36,121 bases of DNA from positions 1-36,121 of the IMG/VR virus record IMGVR_UViG_3300031523_000003; one strand, 5' to 3'. This stretch comes from a virus. A program made the position numbers and the translations under genes. The stretch's first letter is position 1. Every line of letters begins with the position of its first letter. The notes under the pieces are model-generated. The model was not told where the DNA came from, did no database searches, and saw only the letters and a list, made by a program, of their open reading frames with translations. Of this stretch, positions 1 through 5,997 are shown in pieces.

Positions 1-351
1 GTAGAAACAATTTTAATGCACGAATCGGGTGAATGGTTATCTAATAGTTTTACGGTCAACCTGACTAAGCAAGACGCTCAAGGCGCAGGCTCAGCAATTA
101 CATATTGTAGGCGGTACGGATTGCAAGCGGTTGCGGGAATTCCCTCTGAAGATGATGACGGAAATAGTGCAAGCGCTCAGCCGTCAAAGAAAGGAGGGGA
201 GACTTTACTAGGCGTTATGAAGGTTCACGGGTGGACAACTAAGGGCGTATTGGATACGTTCAAGCCGACAATACTGGGGTCGCTAGATGAGATTTCAAAC
301 GTATCAAACTGTATTAAATATCTTAAAGAAAATAAAGGAAGCGCAAAATGA
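1..351 (+). CDS. erf: ERF-family ssDNA-annealing recombinase, 5' truncated
   Basis: The reading frame is open from the first base, so this is the C-terminal part of a longer gene; the ATG at 16 is internal. The visible part carries the ERF superfamily signature: a leucine-methionine-histidine segment followed by SGEW, then GAGSAITYCRRYGL and an acidic EDDDGN. ERF proteins anneal complementary single strands in phage recombination and circularisation. A variable linker and a C-terminal segment (about residues 55-111 counted from the internal Met) follow the core. It overlaps the Gp157 gene by ATGA, and an SSB-like gene lies two genes on, making a recombination module. Family assignment is firm; the N-terminus is outside the window. 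Confidence 0.9.
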   Translation, partial: VETILMHESGEWLSNSFTVNLTKQDAQGAGSAITYCRRYGLQAVAGIPSEDDDGNSASAQPSKKGGETLLGVMKVHGWTTKGVLDTFKPTILGSLDEISNVSNCIKYLKENKGSAK

Positions 352-845
352 AGTTATACGAATTAACAGAGCAATATAATAACGCTCTTGAAAATATGCA
401 AAGCTTAGATATGGATCAAGAAACCATTAACGACACGATGGAAGGGTTATCTGGAGAGCTTGAAGTTAAAGCGAAAAATGTGGGCGCTTATTATCTAAAC
501 CTTGAAAGCGATGCTAATCAAATAAAAGATGCGATCAAAAACATGCAAGCAAGATTGAAAGCGGTTACCAATAAAGCTGATTACTTCAAAGAGTACTTGC
601 GCGATAATATGGAACGTTCTGGCATTGATAAAATAGAATGTCCACAATTTAAAATAACATTAATAAAGGCTAGTAAGGTTTTAGAAATTAACGCACCGAA
701 AGCAATTTTTGAGGACTTTAAAGAGATTGTCGAGACTGTCAAGATTGACAAAGCCGGGCTTAAAAAATGGATGATTGAAAAGGGATTAACAGAAGTGGAA
801 GGCGCTGAAATAGTAGACGGTAAAAGAGGCTTGTTAATTAAATGA
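348..845 (+). CDS. Siphovirus Gp157-like protein
   Basis: A 165-residue protein matching the Siphovirus Gp157 family: a helical, coiled-coil N-terminal half (residues 1-95, with the LYELTEQY opening and long stretches of charged heptads) and a C-terminal half with the KIECPQFKITL segment followed by a short beta/alpha tail. In Streptococcus phages Gp157 was linked to phage resistance, and homologues usually sit beside ERF or RecT recombinases, as here; the molecular role is not settled. The start is fixed by the ATGA overlap with the ERF stop codon and a GGAAG ribosome site just upstream. It overlaps the next gene by ATGA as well. Confidence 0.85.
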   Translation: MKLYELTEQYNNALENMQSLDMDQETINDTMEGLSGELEVKAKNVGAYYLNLESDANQIKDAIKNMQARLKAVTNKADYFKEYLRDNMERSGIDKIECPQFKITLIKASKVLEINAPKAIFEDFKEIVETVKIDKAGLKKWMIEKGLTEVEGAEIVDGKRGLLIK

Positions 846-1129
846 ATCTATTAAACACAAAACAAGCAATGAAGCACCTGGGAATCAAGTCAGAAGCAAC
901 ATTTAAGACTTATAGACAAAAAGGTTACATATTAAAGCCGCACTTAGTAAGTAGCGCGGGGAATGTTTACAGGGACATAGATTTAGACAGAGCGAAGAAG
1001 CCGATTGCTAAGTATATAAGCTTTGTAAAAGTATACGGTAGGCTTCACAGGCCAAAGCCGATAGAATACGGCGGCAAACAAGCGTTATTTAATCAATTTT
1101 TAATCAATCATAAGAGAGCAATATCATGA
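842..1129 (+). CDS. Small HTH-type DNA-binding protein (AlpA/MerR-like)
   Basis: A 95-residue protein. Residues 1-45 read as a winged-helix or MerR/excisionase-like domain: LLNTKQAMKHLGI, then a turn, then TFKTYRQKGYI and a beta-wing with HLVSSAGNVYRDIDLDRAKK. The pattern NTKQAMKHLGIKSEATF is what one expects of a DNA-recognition helix that reads a site in a phage regulator or excisionase. The C-terminal half is basic and unassigned. It is translationally coupled on both sides (ATGA at its start, ATGA at its end), so it is co-expressed with the recombination genes. Its target cannot be told from the sequence. Confidence 0.6.
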   Translation: MNLLNTKQAMKHLGIKSEATFKTYRQKGYILKPHLVSSAGNVYRDIDLDRAKKPIAKYISFVKVYGRLHRPKPIEYGGKQALFNQFLINHKRAIS

Positions 1130-1443
1130 GCAAAGTGGGCGTATCACTCAAAATTAATGTATCAATGATAGACAAAGCAAGATTATTTGCAGGCAAGAAA
1201 GGCAAGTATTTAGATGCGACAGTATTCATTGATTTAGACGAAAAAGATCAATTCGATAACAGCGGAATGATTACTCAAGACGTTAGTAAAGAAGAAAAGG
1301 ACAACGGAACTAGGGGAGCCATTCTTGGTAACTGTCAAGTGTTCTGGAAAGATGGACAACAAGCGCAATCAAAGCCGCAGCAGCAAAACCAGCCGCAAAA
1401 TAACAGCGAGTTTGATGACGACTTGGATAGCTTACCATTTTAA
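1126..1443 (+). CDS. Putative single-stranded DNA-binding protein
   Basis: A 105-residue protein with a compact beta-rich N-terminal part (residues 1-75), a Gln/Pro/Asn-rich linker (about 80-95) and an acidic end DDDLDSLPF. That arrangement of core, low-complexity linker and acidic tip ending in Pro-Phe is typical of bacterial and phage SSB, where the tip recruits other replication and repair proteins. The core is shorter than E. coli SSB and I cannot confirm an OB fold by eye. Position after ERF and Gp157 supports a role in recombination or replication. The coupling to the previous gene is by ATGA. Last gene before a 216-base gap. Confidence 0.6.
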   Translation: MSKVGVSLKINVSMIDKARLFAGKKGKYLDATVFIDLDEKDQFDNSGMITQDVSKEEKDNGTRGAILGNCQVFWKDGQQAQSKPQQQNQPQNNSEFDDDLDSLPF

Positions 1444-1456
1444 AATAAAGAGCAAC

Positions 1457-1512
1457 GCGCAAGACTACTGGTAAAGACCGGATGGCGTATTGGTGAAACT
1501 CCAAACTTGCGC
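1457..1512. other. Intergenic three-helix foldable element
   Basis: A 56-base element in the gap after the SSB-like gene. GCGCAAG (1457-1463) pairs perfectly with CTTGCGC (1506-1512) and encloses two small hairpins, CTGG/CCGG at about 1468-1481 and TTGG/CCAA at 1490-1504 with a 7-base loop TGAAACT. This gives a closing stem with two arms. It is too short for a tRNA and has no hammerhead core. It could be an RNA element or a protein-binding site; class unknown. Confidence 0.35.
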
Positions 1513-1528
1513 ACCTAATTTTAATAGT

Positions 1529-1637
1529 GTTTATATGTGGTGGGCTTTATGGTTTAAGTATACTTTGATGCAATTTGCACATAGATATTAAAAAGCTTAT
1601 TAGCTACTAGTTAGCCGAAGCCCAACTTCATATAAAC
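1529..1637. repeat. Long inverted repeat in intergenic gap
   Basis: GTTTATATG (1529-1537) is the exact reverse complement of CATATAAAC (1629-1637), and the next inward blocks GGGCTT (1542-1547) and AAGCCC (1618-1623) also pair. The two form one interrupted stem of about 15 pairs around a roughly 70-base AT-rich loop that itself contains the palindrome AAGTATACTT. There is no ORF of note in 1444-1659. The element sits just upstream of the YopX gene RBS (GAGGAA). It could be a leader RNA, a processing site or an origin-like structure. Confidence 0.4.
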
Positions 1638-1659
1638 ATTTAACAGTAGAGGAAATATT

Positions 1660-2082
1660 ATGCGGGAAATAAAATTTAGAGCTTGGGATGAAGAAAACAA
1701 AACAATGATTTCGTGGTGGCCTGAGTTCTTTAGTGATATGTCGCCAGTTACAGGCTATGGGAGCGAATTCCCTGACAGTGATGATATTATTTTAATGCAA
1801 TACACTGGGCTAAAAGATAAAAACGGCGTTGATATTTATGAAAAAGACATAATCAAGGTTGGTGAAAATATATACCGCATTGAATATATAGATGATTATT
1901 TGCAGGCTTGCATTTTTACCATGGAGCAATGGGGGTGGTATCTAAAAGGAAGTAATCATTTTAAATACTGTCAGCAGGAGGACAATACCCAAGATTATTT
2001 TTTATGGCAGATTGAAAGCTACGAAGTTGAAAGGGTTGGTAGTATTCACGAAAACCCAGAACTATTAAGCGGGAAGTTATGA
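1660..2082 (+). CDS. YopX family protein
   Basis: A 140-residue protein opening MREIKFRAWDEENKTM, followed by ILMQYTGLKDKNGVDIYEKDII and then GSIHENPELL at the C-terminus. These three blocks are the hallmark of the YopX family first named in Bacillus phage SPbeta and found in phages of many hosts, with unknown function. The length is typical. GAGGAAATATT precedes the ATG by a good distance, so the start is secure. It begins a new translational run after the structured gap and overlaps the next gene by 4 bases. Confidence 0.85.
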   Translation: MREIKFRAWDEENKTMISWWPEFFSDMSPVTGYGSEFPDSDDIILMQYTGLKDKNGVDIYEKDIIKVGENIYRIEYIDDYLQACIFTMEQWGWYLKGSNHFKYCQQEDNTQDYFLWQIESYEVERVGSIHENPELLSGKL

Positions 2083-2297
2083 ACAATATTAAAAAACTAT
2101 TGAAAGCTAAGTTAATCAAAGGTGATGACGGCGAATTAAAAAGTATGAGCCTCGAAGATTTAGCAAAAATCACGGGCTACAGTTCACGACACTTGCGATA
2201 TTTGCAGAACGGTGAAAAGCAACCGACTATTAAACTTGCTCGGTTGATAGCTTATGTGTTGACGGGTGAAGATGATATCCGGAAAGTTTGGAAATGA
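2079..2297 (+). CDS. Small helix-turn-helix protein (XRE-like)
   Basis: A 72-residue protein with a recognisable helix-turn-helix: SLEDLAKITGYSSRHLRYLQNGEKQPT (residues about 24-50) has the classic pattern of a first helix, a turn at Gly and a recognition helix followed by the ENGEKQP-like loop seen in Cro/CI-type and XRE regulators. The rest is basic. It probably binds DNA, either as a phage regulator or accessory factor. The small size and lack of a dimerisation domain make it Cro-like rather than CI-like. Coupled by ATGA to the YopX gene. Confidence 0.6.
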   Translation: MNNIKKLLKAKLIKGDDGELKSMSLEDLAKITGYSSRHLRYLQNGEKQPTIKLARLIAYVLTGEDDIRKVWK

Positions 2298-2698
2298 AGC
2301 AAGAAACTATCATCAACACTGAAAAAGCTCTTTATGATTATATCGAGCTTTTGAGGTCTAACTTTGATGAGCATAAGTATTTGCGCGTAGACATGAAAAC
2401 TGGTAAGCAACGCACAGGGTTGCAAAATAGGTCATTACATTTATATTGCGGTCAACTTGCTCAAATGTTTAATAACGACGGCTTAACATTTACAGCATTT
2501 TTCAAAGAAGGATTTGAGCTGAGTTGGACACCTGAAATTGTAAAAGATAATATTTGGCGCACGGTTCAATTAGCAATGACGGGCGAAGATTCAACGACAA
2601 AGCCGAAAACGAGTGACTACCCCAAAATTTATGAGGTAGTTAATAGAAAGTTAGCATCATTGGGTTATGGTTTAGCGTGGCCTAATAAGGATAGATAG
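2294..2698 (+). CDS. NinB-like recombination accessory protein
   Basis: About 134 residues. The central block KQRTGLQNRSLHLYCGQLAQ with a following FFKEGFELSWTPEIVKDNIW and VQLAMTGEDSTTK is the pattern of NinB/Orf-type phage proteins that bind ssDNA or SSB and help recombination. The match is to the general arrangement, so the name is tentative. A TTG at 2288 in frame would lengthen it by two residues; ATG at 2294 is preferred because it forms an ATGA overlap with the preceding stop, as nearly all neighbours do. It lies among recombination and nuclease genes. Confidence 0.5.
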   Translation: MKQETIINTEKALYDYIELLRSNFDEHKYLRVDMKTGKQRTGLQNRSLHLYCGQLAQMFNNDGLTFTAFFKEGFELSWTPEIVKDNIWRTVQLAMTGEDSTTKPKTSDYPKIYEVVNRKLASLGYGLAWPNKDR

Positions 2699-2699
2699 A

Positions 2700-2915
2700 A
2701 TGAGAGAGTTGCAGATAAGTGATTGTGTTTATGCAAACGGGTTTCCCGCCAATATTTGCTGGATTGCTGGCGTTGTTGTGCAAATCCCAGAAACTGGTCA
2801 AGGTATTGTTATTTATACAAGCATGAACACTGGGAAGCAGTCAAGGGGGTATTTGCCGGTGAGTGTTTCCAAAAACCTTATAAAAGATATCTATATTTTT
2901 CAGGGCGAGCAATGA
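2700..2915 (+). CDS. Hypothetical small protein
   Basis: A 71-residue protein that I do not recognise. The sequence is beta-rich with alternating hydrophobic residues (ICWIAGVVVQI, then GIVIYTSMNTG and RGYLPVSVSKNLI), as in small SH3-like or OB-like barrels, and has no membrane segment. AAGGAT lies upstream of the ATG, and the start follows the previous stop within one base. The end overlaps a small Cys-rich gene by ATGA. Overlap with a second reading frame starting at 2723 was considered, but that frame only looks real from 2912 on. Confidence 0.5.
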   Translation: MRELQISDCVYANGFPANICWIAGVVVQIPETGQGIVIYTSMNTGKQSRGYLPVSVSKNLIKDIYIFQGEQ

Positions 2916-3064
2916 CAGTTAAACCAAAACTAAAAACAGGCGGAATATGCGAGGCTTGCAAGGGCGATTACGTGCCAAAACTTGAAGGTCAAAGAGGTTG
3001 TGATACTGCTTGCATGTTTATAATAGCTAAAAGAGAGGGTAAAAATGAGCAGAAAGAAAAATAA
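2912..3064 (+). CDS. Small Cys-rich protein, zinc-ribbon-like
   Basis: A 50-residue protein beginning at an ATGA overlap with the previous stop. It has four cysteines spaced CEAC (13, 16) and C-x3-C (30, 34), enough to bind one metal ion, flanked by basic residues and a Lys/Glu-rich end. Small Cys4 proteins of this kind occur before DUF1364 nuclease genes in phage early regions. It overlaps the DUF1364 gene by 20 bases. An upstream ATG in the same frame (2723) gives a Cys/Arg-rich extension without family character, which I discount. Confidence 0.55.
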   Translation: MTVKPKLKTGGICEACKGDYVPKLEGQRGCDTACMFIIAKREGKNEQKEK

Positions 3065-3347
3065 AAAGATTACAAACAGCGCAAGGGGTGAAGATTGCCA
3101 GGTAAGGCTGGAAGGTATCTGCAACTTTATCCCAGAAACCACGGTTTTTGCGCACATTGGCGGCGGTGGCATGGGTTATAAAGCTAACGACATTCACGGG
3201 TCCTATTGTTGTTCTAGCTGTCACGACGCTTTGGATCATAGGTTTGAGGAACACCCATGGTCAGCCGATCAATTAAAGTTGGCGCATCATGAGGGAATAG
3301 TAAGAACTCAGTTAATATTACTAGAAAAAGGATTAATAAAAGCATGA
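3045..3347 (+). CDS. DUF1364 family putative HNH-like nuclease
   Basis: A 100-residue protein. ARGEDCQVRLEGICNF (residues 13-28), then VFAHIGGGGMGYKANDIHGSYCCSSCHDALDHR (about 34-66), is the DUF1364 signature found in lambdoid prophages. Two pairs of cysteines (18, 26 and 55/56, 59) with H60 and D61 form a metal site, and the HIGGGGMGYK block and SCHDALD block resemble an HNH nuclease core. Such proteins are annotated as phage nuclease-domain proteins; activity is inferred, not shown. It starts inside the previous gene's end and ends with an ATGA overlap with a second nuclease gene. Confidence 0.8.
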   Translation: MSRKKNKKITNSARGEDCQVRLEGICNFIPETTVFAHIGGGGMGYKANDIHGSYCCSSCHDALDHRFEEHPWSADQLKLAHHEGIVRTQLILLEKGLIKA

Positions 3348-3631
3348 CTATCAATCGATTCAACCCAAGCAGGGACGGAAACGAGAAAGAAATAGTGAAA
3401 GCTTTCAAGTCATTAGGTATCAGTGTTGAACGATTAAATACACCGCTAGACCTTCTATTAGGTTGGAATAAGCGCAATTACCTGGTAGAGGTTAAGATGC
3501 CAACAAAGAAATTAAACGCTAATCAGGTGAAGTTTACACAGGGTTGGAAGGGGCAATTCTTTATTTGTTACTCAGTAGAAGATGCCTTGAGATTTGGAAA
3601 AGAAATTAAATCAATAAAGGAAGGTGGTTAA
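3344..3631 (+). CDS. PD-(D/E)XK nuclease-like protein (VRR-NUC type)
   Basis: A 95-residue protein with a minimal restriction-endonuclease fold: EKEIVKAFKSLGISVERLN (helix and strand), then LDLLLGWNKRNYLVEVKMP with D36 and E49-x-K51 as the D...ExK catalytic triad, then Q61 and the GWKGQFFICYSVEDAL strand-helix. The arrangement matches VRR-NUC and related phage nucleases that cut branched or nicked DNA. It is short but complete. Together with DUF1364 and NinB-like genes it makes a DNA-processing block. ATGA overlap fixes the start. Confidence 0.7.
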   Translation: MTINRFNPSRDGNEKEIVKAFKSLGISVERLNTPLDLLLGWNKRNYLVEVKMPTKKLNANQVKFTQGWKGQFFICYSVEDALRFGKEIKSIKEGG

Positions 3632-3632
3632 A

Positions 3633-3875
3633 GTGGATGATGGACTACGAGAATATATAGAAAAAAACTCTTTTAAAAACGATGTAATCGAAACTGATTT
3701 TGAGTTACTGATGGGTACAATAACAGGATTAGAAGAAAAAAATCGAAAGCTAGAAAAGCAACTATCAGAATCAATACCTAAGAGTGAGATAAAAAAAGTA
3801 GAGCAAGGTGAAAGCATTTACTATAAAAAACAATATTACGTTAAGTGTAAGTTTTTACGAGAGCTATTAAAGTAA
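3633..3875 (+). CDS. Hypothetical coiled-coil protein
   Basis: About 80 residues. Residues 25-60 form a likely coiled coil (GLEEKNRKLEKQLSE), followed by a short basic, aromatic C-terminus with YYKKQYYVKCKFLREL. No family is recognised. Two GTG starts are possible: 3624 overlaps the previous stop, and 3633 lies 8 bases after GGAAGG. I chose 3633 on spacing; the 3-residue difference does not affect the call. Last gene before the promoter of the lysis region. Confidence 0.5.
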   Translation: MDDGLREYIEKNSFKNDVIETDFELLMGTITGLEEKNRKLEKQLSESIPKSEIKKVEQGESIYYKKQYYVKCKFLRELLK

Positions 3876-3914
3876 CTCAATAACCATTTTCCCGACATCA
3901 GGAAAAAGGTTAAA

Positions 3915-3943
3915 TTGTAAGCAAGCGCAATAAGAGATATAAT
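3915..3943 (+). promoter_or_regulatory. Sigma70-type promoter of lysis region
   Basis: TTGTAA (3915-3920), 17-base spacer, perfect TATAAT (3938-3943). Transcription should start near 3950, upstream of the gene at 4006, and a near-perfect dyad lies at 3954-3975. It is the best promoter-like sequence in the first half of the window and separates the recombination block from the lysis-type block. Confidence 0.7.
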
Positions 3944-3953
3944 GTAAGTCGAA

Positions 3954-3975
3954 AAGCAGTGATTAATTACTGCTT
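3954..3975. promoter_or_regulatory. 22-base dyad at transcription start, likely operator
   Basis: AAGCAGT (3954-3960) and ACTGCTT (3969-3975) flank an ATTAAT centre; 10 of 11 pairs of the dyad match. It begins about 4 bases after the predicted start site of the 3915 promoter. With no T-run it is not a terminator. A repressor or activator site is the simplest reading; a leader hairpin is the alternative. Confidence 0.5.
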
Positions 3976-4005
3976 GTGAAAATATAAAACATCAAGCAGG
4001 GCGCA

Positions 4006-4278
4006 ATGAGCAGCGACAATACTAAGATAGAGATTAACAGCGAACACATTGCACCAATTTTTTCTGTCTTTTTAGCGTTGATGGGCATAGTGTTTTTAAT
4101 GATGTGGTTATCTGTTAGTTTAAGCGCTGTAAAAGACGATTTAAGACGTAGTAATACAGAAATAAGACTATTGCAGATGCAAGTGCAAGATCAAACAGCT
4201 GTCATGATTAGAGAAGGAATTGTGACACATAAAGATTTAATAACTGGACCAACTAACTCAGGCAAGGTGACAAAATGA
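4006..4278 (+). CDS. Small single-pass membrane protein
   Basis: A 90-residue protein with a soluble N-terminus, a strong transmembrane segment at about 16-38 (FSVFLALMGIVFLMMWLSV) and a helical, charged remainder. One TM helix plus coiled coil resembles small phage holin-like or spanin-accessory proteins. No family is named. It is the first gene behind the 3915 promoter and overlaps the next by ATGA; the RBS is weak (AGGGCG). The neighbourhood suggests a role in lysis or in membrane-associated phage functions, which is inference. Confidence 0.5.
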   Translation: MSSDNTKIEINSEHIAPIFSVFLALMGIVFLMMWLSVSLSAVKDDLRRSNTEIRLLQMQVQDQTAVMIREGIVTHKDLITGPTNSGKVTK

Positions 4279-4454
4279 GCGCAATGAGATGTAAAATCAT
4301 AATTTGTGGTACGCAATCGCAATCAATGGCAGCAACAGTATGTGAATTAGCTGATGAAATGTCAGAAAATAAAGCGTTAAGTCGAAAAGTAGTAAAAGTA
4401 CAAGACGACTATATTAAGAAAATGAACAAGTTACTTGCTGAATTAACAAAATGA
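4275..4454 (+). CDS. Hypothetical 59-residue protein
   Basis: A short open frame lying exactly between two well-supported genes: it starts at an ATGA overlap with the gene at 4006 and ends in an ATGA overlap with the gene at 4451, and no other frame fills this gap. The N-terminus contains KIIICGTQSQ, followed by a predicted helix (ATVCELADEMSENKALSRKV) and a Lys-rich coiled C-terminus. No TM segment and no recognisable family. The overlaps at both ends are the main reason to believe it. Confidence 0.6.
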   Translation: MSAMRCKIIICGTQSQSMAATVCELADEMSENKALSRKVVKVQDDYIKKMNKLLAELTK

Positions 4455-4690
4455 GCGCCAAGCCTTGGTTGTTTCCGCTAGTCGCAATGGCAATTCCGCA
4501 ATTATTTGCGGTCGGCGTTGTTTACGGAATGATAACAAGTCAAGTCGGAGCTATTACATTAGCAATTACAGAAATCGCAGTTGATGTGAAAGAAAACGGT
4601 AAAATAATGCAGGCTACACAGTTAGTTATTGCAACTCACAGCTCAGAGTTAAGACATCATGAGCAGCGCATAAAAAAGCTAGAGCGATAA
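4451..4690 (+). CDS. Small membrane protein with coiled-coil tail
   Basis: A 79-residue protein. Residues 7-29 (LFPLVAMAIPQLFAVGVVYG) form a transmembrane segment; residues 35-79 are an amphipathic helix rich in E, K, Q and R. Single-TM proteins with such tails, next to lysis genes, include hemolysin XhlA-like and pinholin-type proteins. I cannot choose between holin-like and unrelated membrane roles. It touches DUF5675 by a TAATG overlap, so the two are coupled, which supports a lysis function. Confidence 0.55.
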   Translation: MSAKPWLFPLVAMAIPQLFAVGVVYGMITSQVGAITLAITEIAVDVKENGKIMQATQLVIATHSSELRHHEQRIKKLER

Positions 4691-5073
4691 TGATTAACAT
4701 TAAACGCTGGTATCACTCAGATTGCACGATAGGCAGATTATCAATAGCTGACTTTCAGTGCTTTACCTTAGAATTGGCAGATTTAAATAATCAATCTAAC
4801 CGGTCATGTATACCGGAAGGCGTTTATAATTACGAAACTTATAACAGCCCAAAGCATGGCGAAGTATTATTATTGCTGGAAGTCGAAAATAGAAGTTACA
4901 TAGAAGTACACGCAGGTAATTTCACTAGGCAAATACGAGGCTGTATTTTGGTTGGCGATTCTGTCAAATGGATAGATAGCGATAGCATTCCAGATGTGTC
5001 GAATTCTAAAAACACACTGAAGAAGTTGCTAAAATTAGCGGGCGATTCAGGGCAAATAAGGGTAGAACAATGA
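4690..5073 (+). CDS. DUF5675 family protein, candidate endolysin
   Basis: A 127-residue protein with the DUF5675 pattern: SDCTIGRLSI, FTLELADLNNQSNRSCIPEGVYNYE, then SPKHGEVLLLLEVENRSYIEVHAGNF and RGCILVGDS. The conserved HAGNF and GCILVG blocks, with His and Cys side chains, look like a catalytic pocket, and the order resembles L,D-transpeptidase-like folds. The family's activity is not firmly established to my knowledge. It has no signal peptide, so it would need the neighbouring membrane proteins for export, and no other endolysin is seen in the lysis region. Coupled to the gene upstream by TAATG. Confidence 0.7.
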   Translation: MINIKRWYHSDCTIGRLSIADFQCFTLELADLNNQSNRSCIPEGVYNYETYNSPKHGEVLLLLEVENRSYIEVHAGNFTRQIRGCILVGDSVKWIDSDSIPDVSNSKNTLKKLLKLAGDSGQIRVEQ

Positions 5074-5103
5074 TTATAAACGGCGAGAGCACAGGAATAT
5101 AAA

Positions 5104-5286
5104 ATGGAATATTGGTATAGGTTTAAAAGTAATCTAAAAGCTTTGTTTTATACCGATGAAGCGTGGAAAAGTCAAAAGCTTGTTTTTATATTTGGTTATT
5201 GGCTTGACTGCGACACGTGTTTATTTTACGAAACTTACAATGATGCGTTAAGTAACGCAAACGGATTAAAGGTGCAAAATGATTGA
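5104..5286 (+). CDS. Hypothetical 60-residue protein
   Basis: A 60-residue protein rich in Tyr and Trp, with LVFIFGYWLDCDTCLFYETYNDALS in the middle; a short hydrophobic strand but no convincing membrane helix. No family recognised. A 10-codon frame (5070-5102), coupled by ATGA to the end of the DUF5675 gene, ends one base before this start and may help ribosomes reach it. The end overlaps the holin candidate by 8 bases. Treat as probable but unassigned. Confidence 0.45.
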   Translation: MEYWYRFKSNLKALFYTDEAWKSQKLVFIFGYWLDCDTCLFYETYNDALSNANGLKVQND

Positions 5287-5503
5287 TTGGTTAAAACAAG
5301 AATGGCAAAACATCCAAAACTCTAAGACTATCAAACTTGCGTACTTGAAAAAGTTAGCGGGTTTAGTCACGTTTTTAATATCGATATCAGGATTCATTGA
5401 AATAGAAATAGATCCAATGTGGTTTGGCATAGGCTTAGCTGCGCTCGGTTGGGCTGATGATAAGTTAAGAAAGCTTACTACTGAGTCATTAGTTGCTAAA
5501 TAA
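5279..5503 (+). CDS. Putative two-TM holin
   Basis: A 74-residue protein with two hydrophobic segments, about 25-41 (KLAGLVTFLISISGF) and 47-60 (MWFGIGLAALGWAD), a short charged turn between (EIEIDP), and a charged C-terminus ending in TTESLVAK. Small size, two helices and polar ends are the features of class II holins, which form lethal membrane holes that release endolysins. Position next to DUF5675 supports this. No dual start is visible. Confidence is limited since many phage membrane proteins look alike. Confidence 0.6.
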   Translation: MIDWLKQEWQNIQNSKTIKLAYLKKLAGLVTFLISISGFIEIEIDPMWFGIGLAALGWADDKLRKLTTESLVAK

Positions 5504-5760
5504 TGTTAGAAGTCGCAAAAAACAAGCCAAACGAAGAGACTATTAAAGTTTTAGAGAATGCGCTAGAGAGGGCTAGATCTGGCGACATACAAAACATAGT
5601 GATTTATGGTTCTGATGGTAATAAGAGTACATTTAATCAATTCATAGTTAATACTGACTTTATGGTAATACTCGGAGAGTCGCGGCTAGTAGAAAGAGAT
5701 TTAATTGATCTGCACGCTGACTTAAGAAAAGAAGTATCATGGGATTTTTGCAATGTTTAG
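5503..5760 (+). CDS. Hypothetical protein, small phage family
   Basis: An 85-residue protein. VLENALERARSGDIQNIVIYGSDG is a helix followed by a strand, then a short FNQFIVNTDFMVILGESRLVERDLIDLHADL. Proteins of this shape (a helix with ARSGDI, a strand, an LG loop and a final helix) are common and unnamed in phage genomes. No membrane segment and no catalytic motif. Coupled to the holin candidate by a TAATG overlap at 5503. Confidence 0.5.
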   Translation: MLEVAKNKPNEETIKVLENALERARSGDIQNIVIYGSDGNKSTFNQFIVNTDFMVILGESRLVERDLIDLHADLRKEVSWDFCNV

Positions 5761-5781
5761 AGACTTGAAAGGTGAGAAATA

Positions 5782-5982
5782 ATGAATAAGTTTAGAAAGT
5801 TTATAGAGTTGAGCAAATGGTTTCACAGCGAATCAGAGCCTTACGTTTTAGGAGATCGGATTGAGCGTAAAAAACCATCATTCAAAAAATCTGTCATGTT
5901 TAGGGTTGCATACCCTTTGGCGTGGTGTAAATTTATGTGGTATTCGAGAAGCCTTATTATAAATGCTTCGTTGGTTAAATAA
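5782..5982 (+). CDS. Hypothetical basic protein
   Basis: A 66-residue, strongly basic protein (KFRKFIELSKWFHSE, IERKKPSFKKS, then an aromatic stretch YPLAWCKFMWYSRSL). No family recognised; a hydrophobic C-terminal stretch might bind membrane but is not a clear TM helix. A strong ribosome site lies upstream and is shared with the next gene: AAAGGTGAGAAATAATG occurs identically at 5768-5784 and 5984-6000. Confidence 0.5.
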   Translation: MNKFRKFIELSKWFHSESEPYVLGDRIERKKPSFKKSVMFRVAYPLAWCKFMWYSRSLIINASLVK

Positions 5983-5997
5983 AAAAGGTGAGAAATA

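Noticed and set aside
1457-1512. Hammerhead ribozyme or tRNA
   Set aside because: No CUGAUGA core; total length 56 bases is too short for a tRNA.
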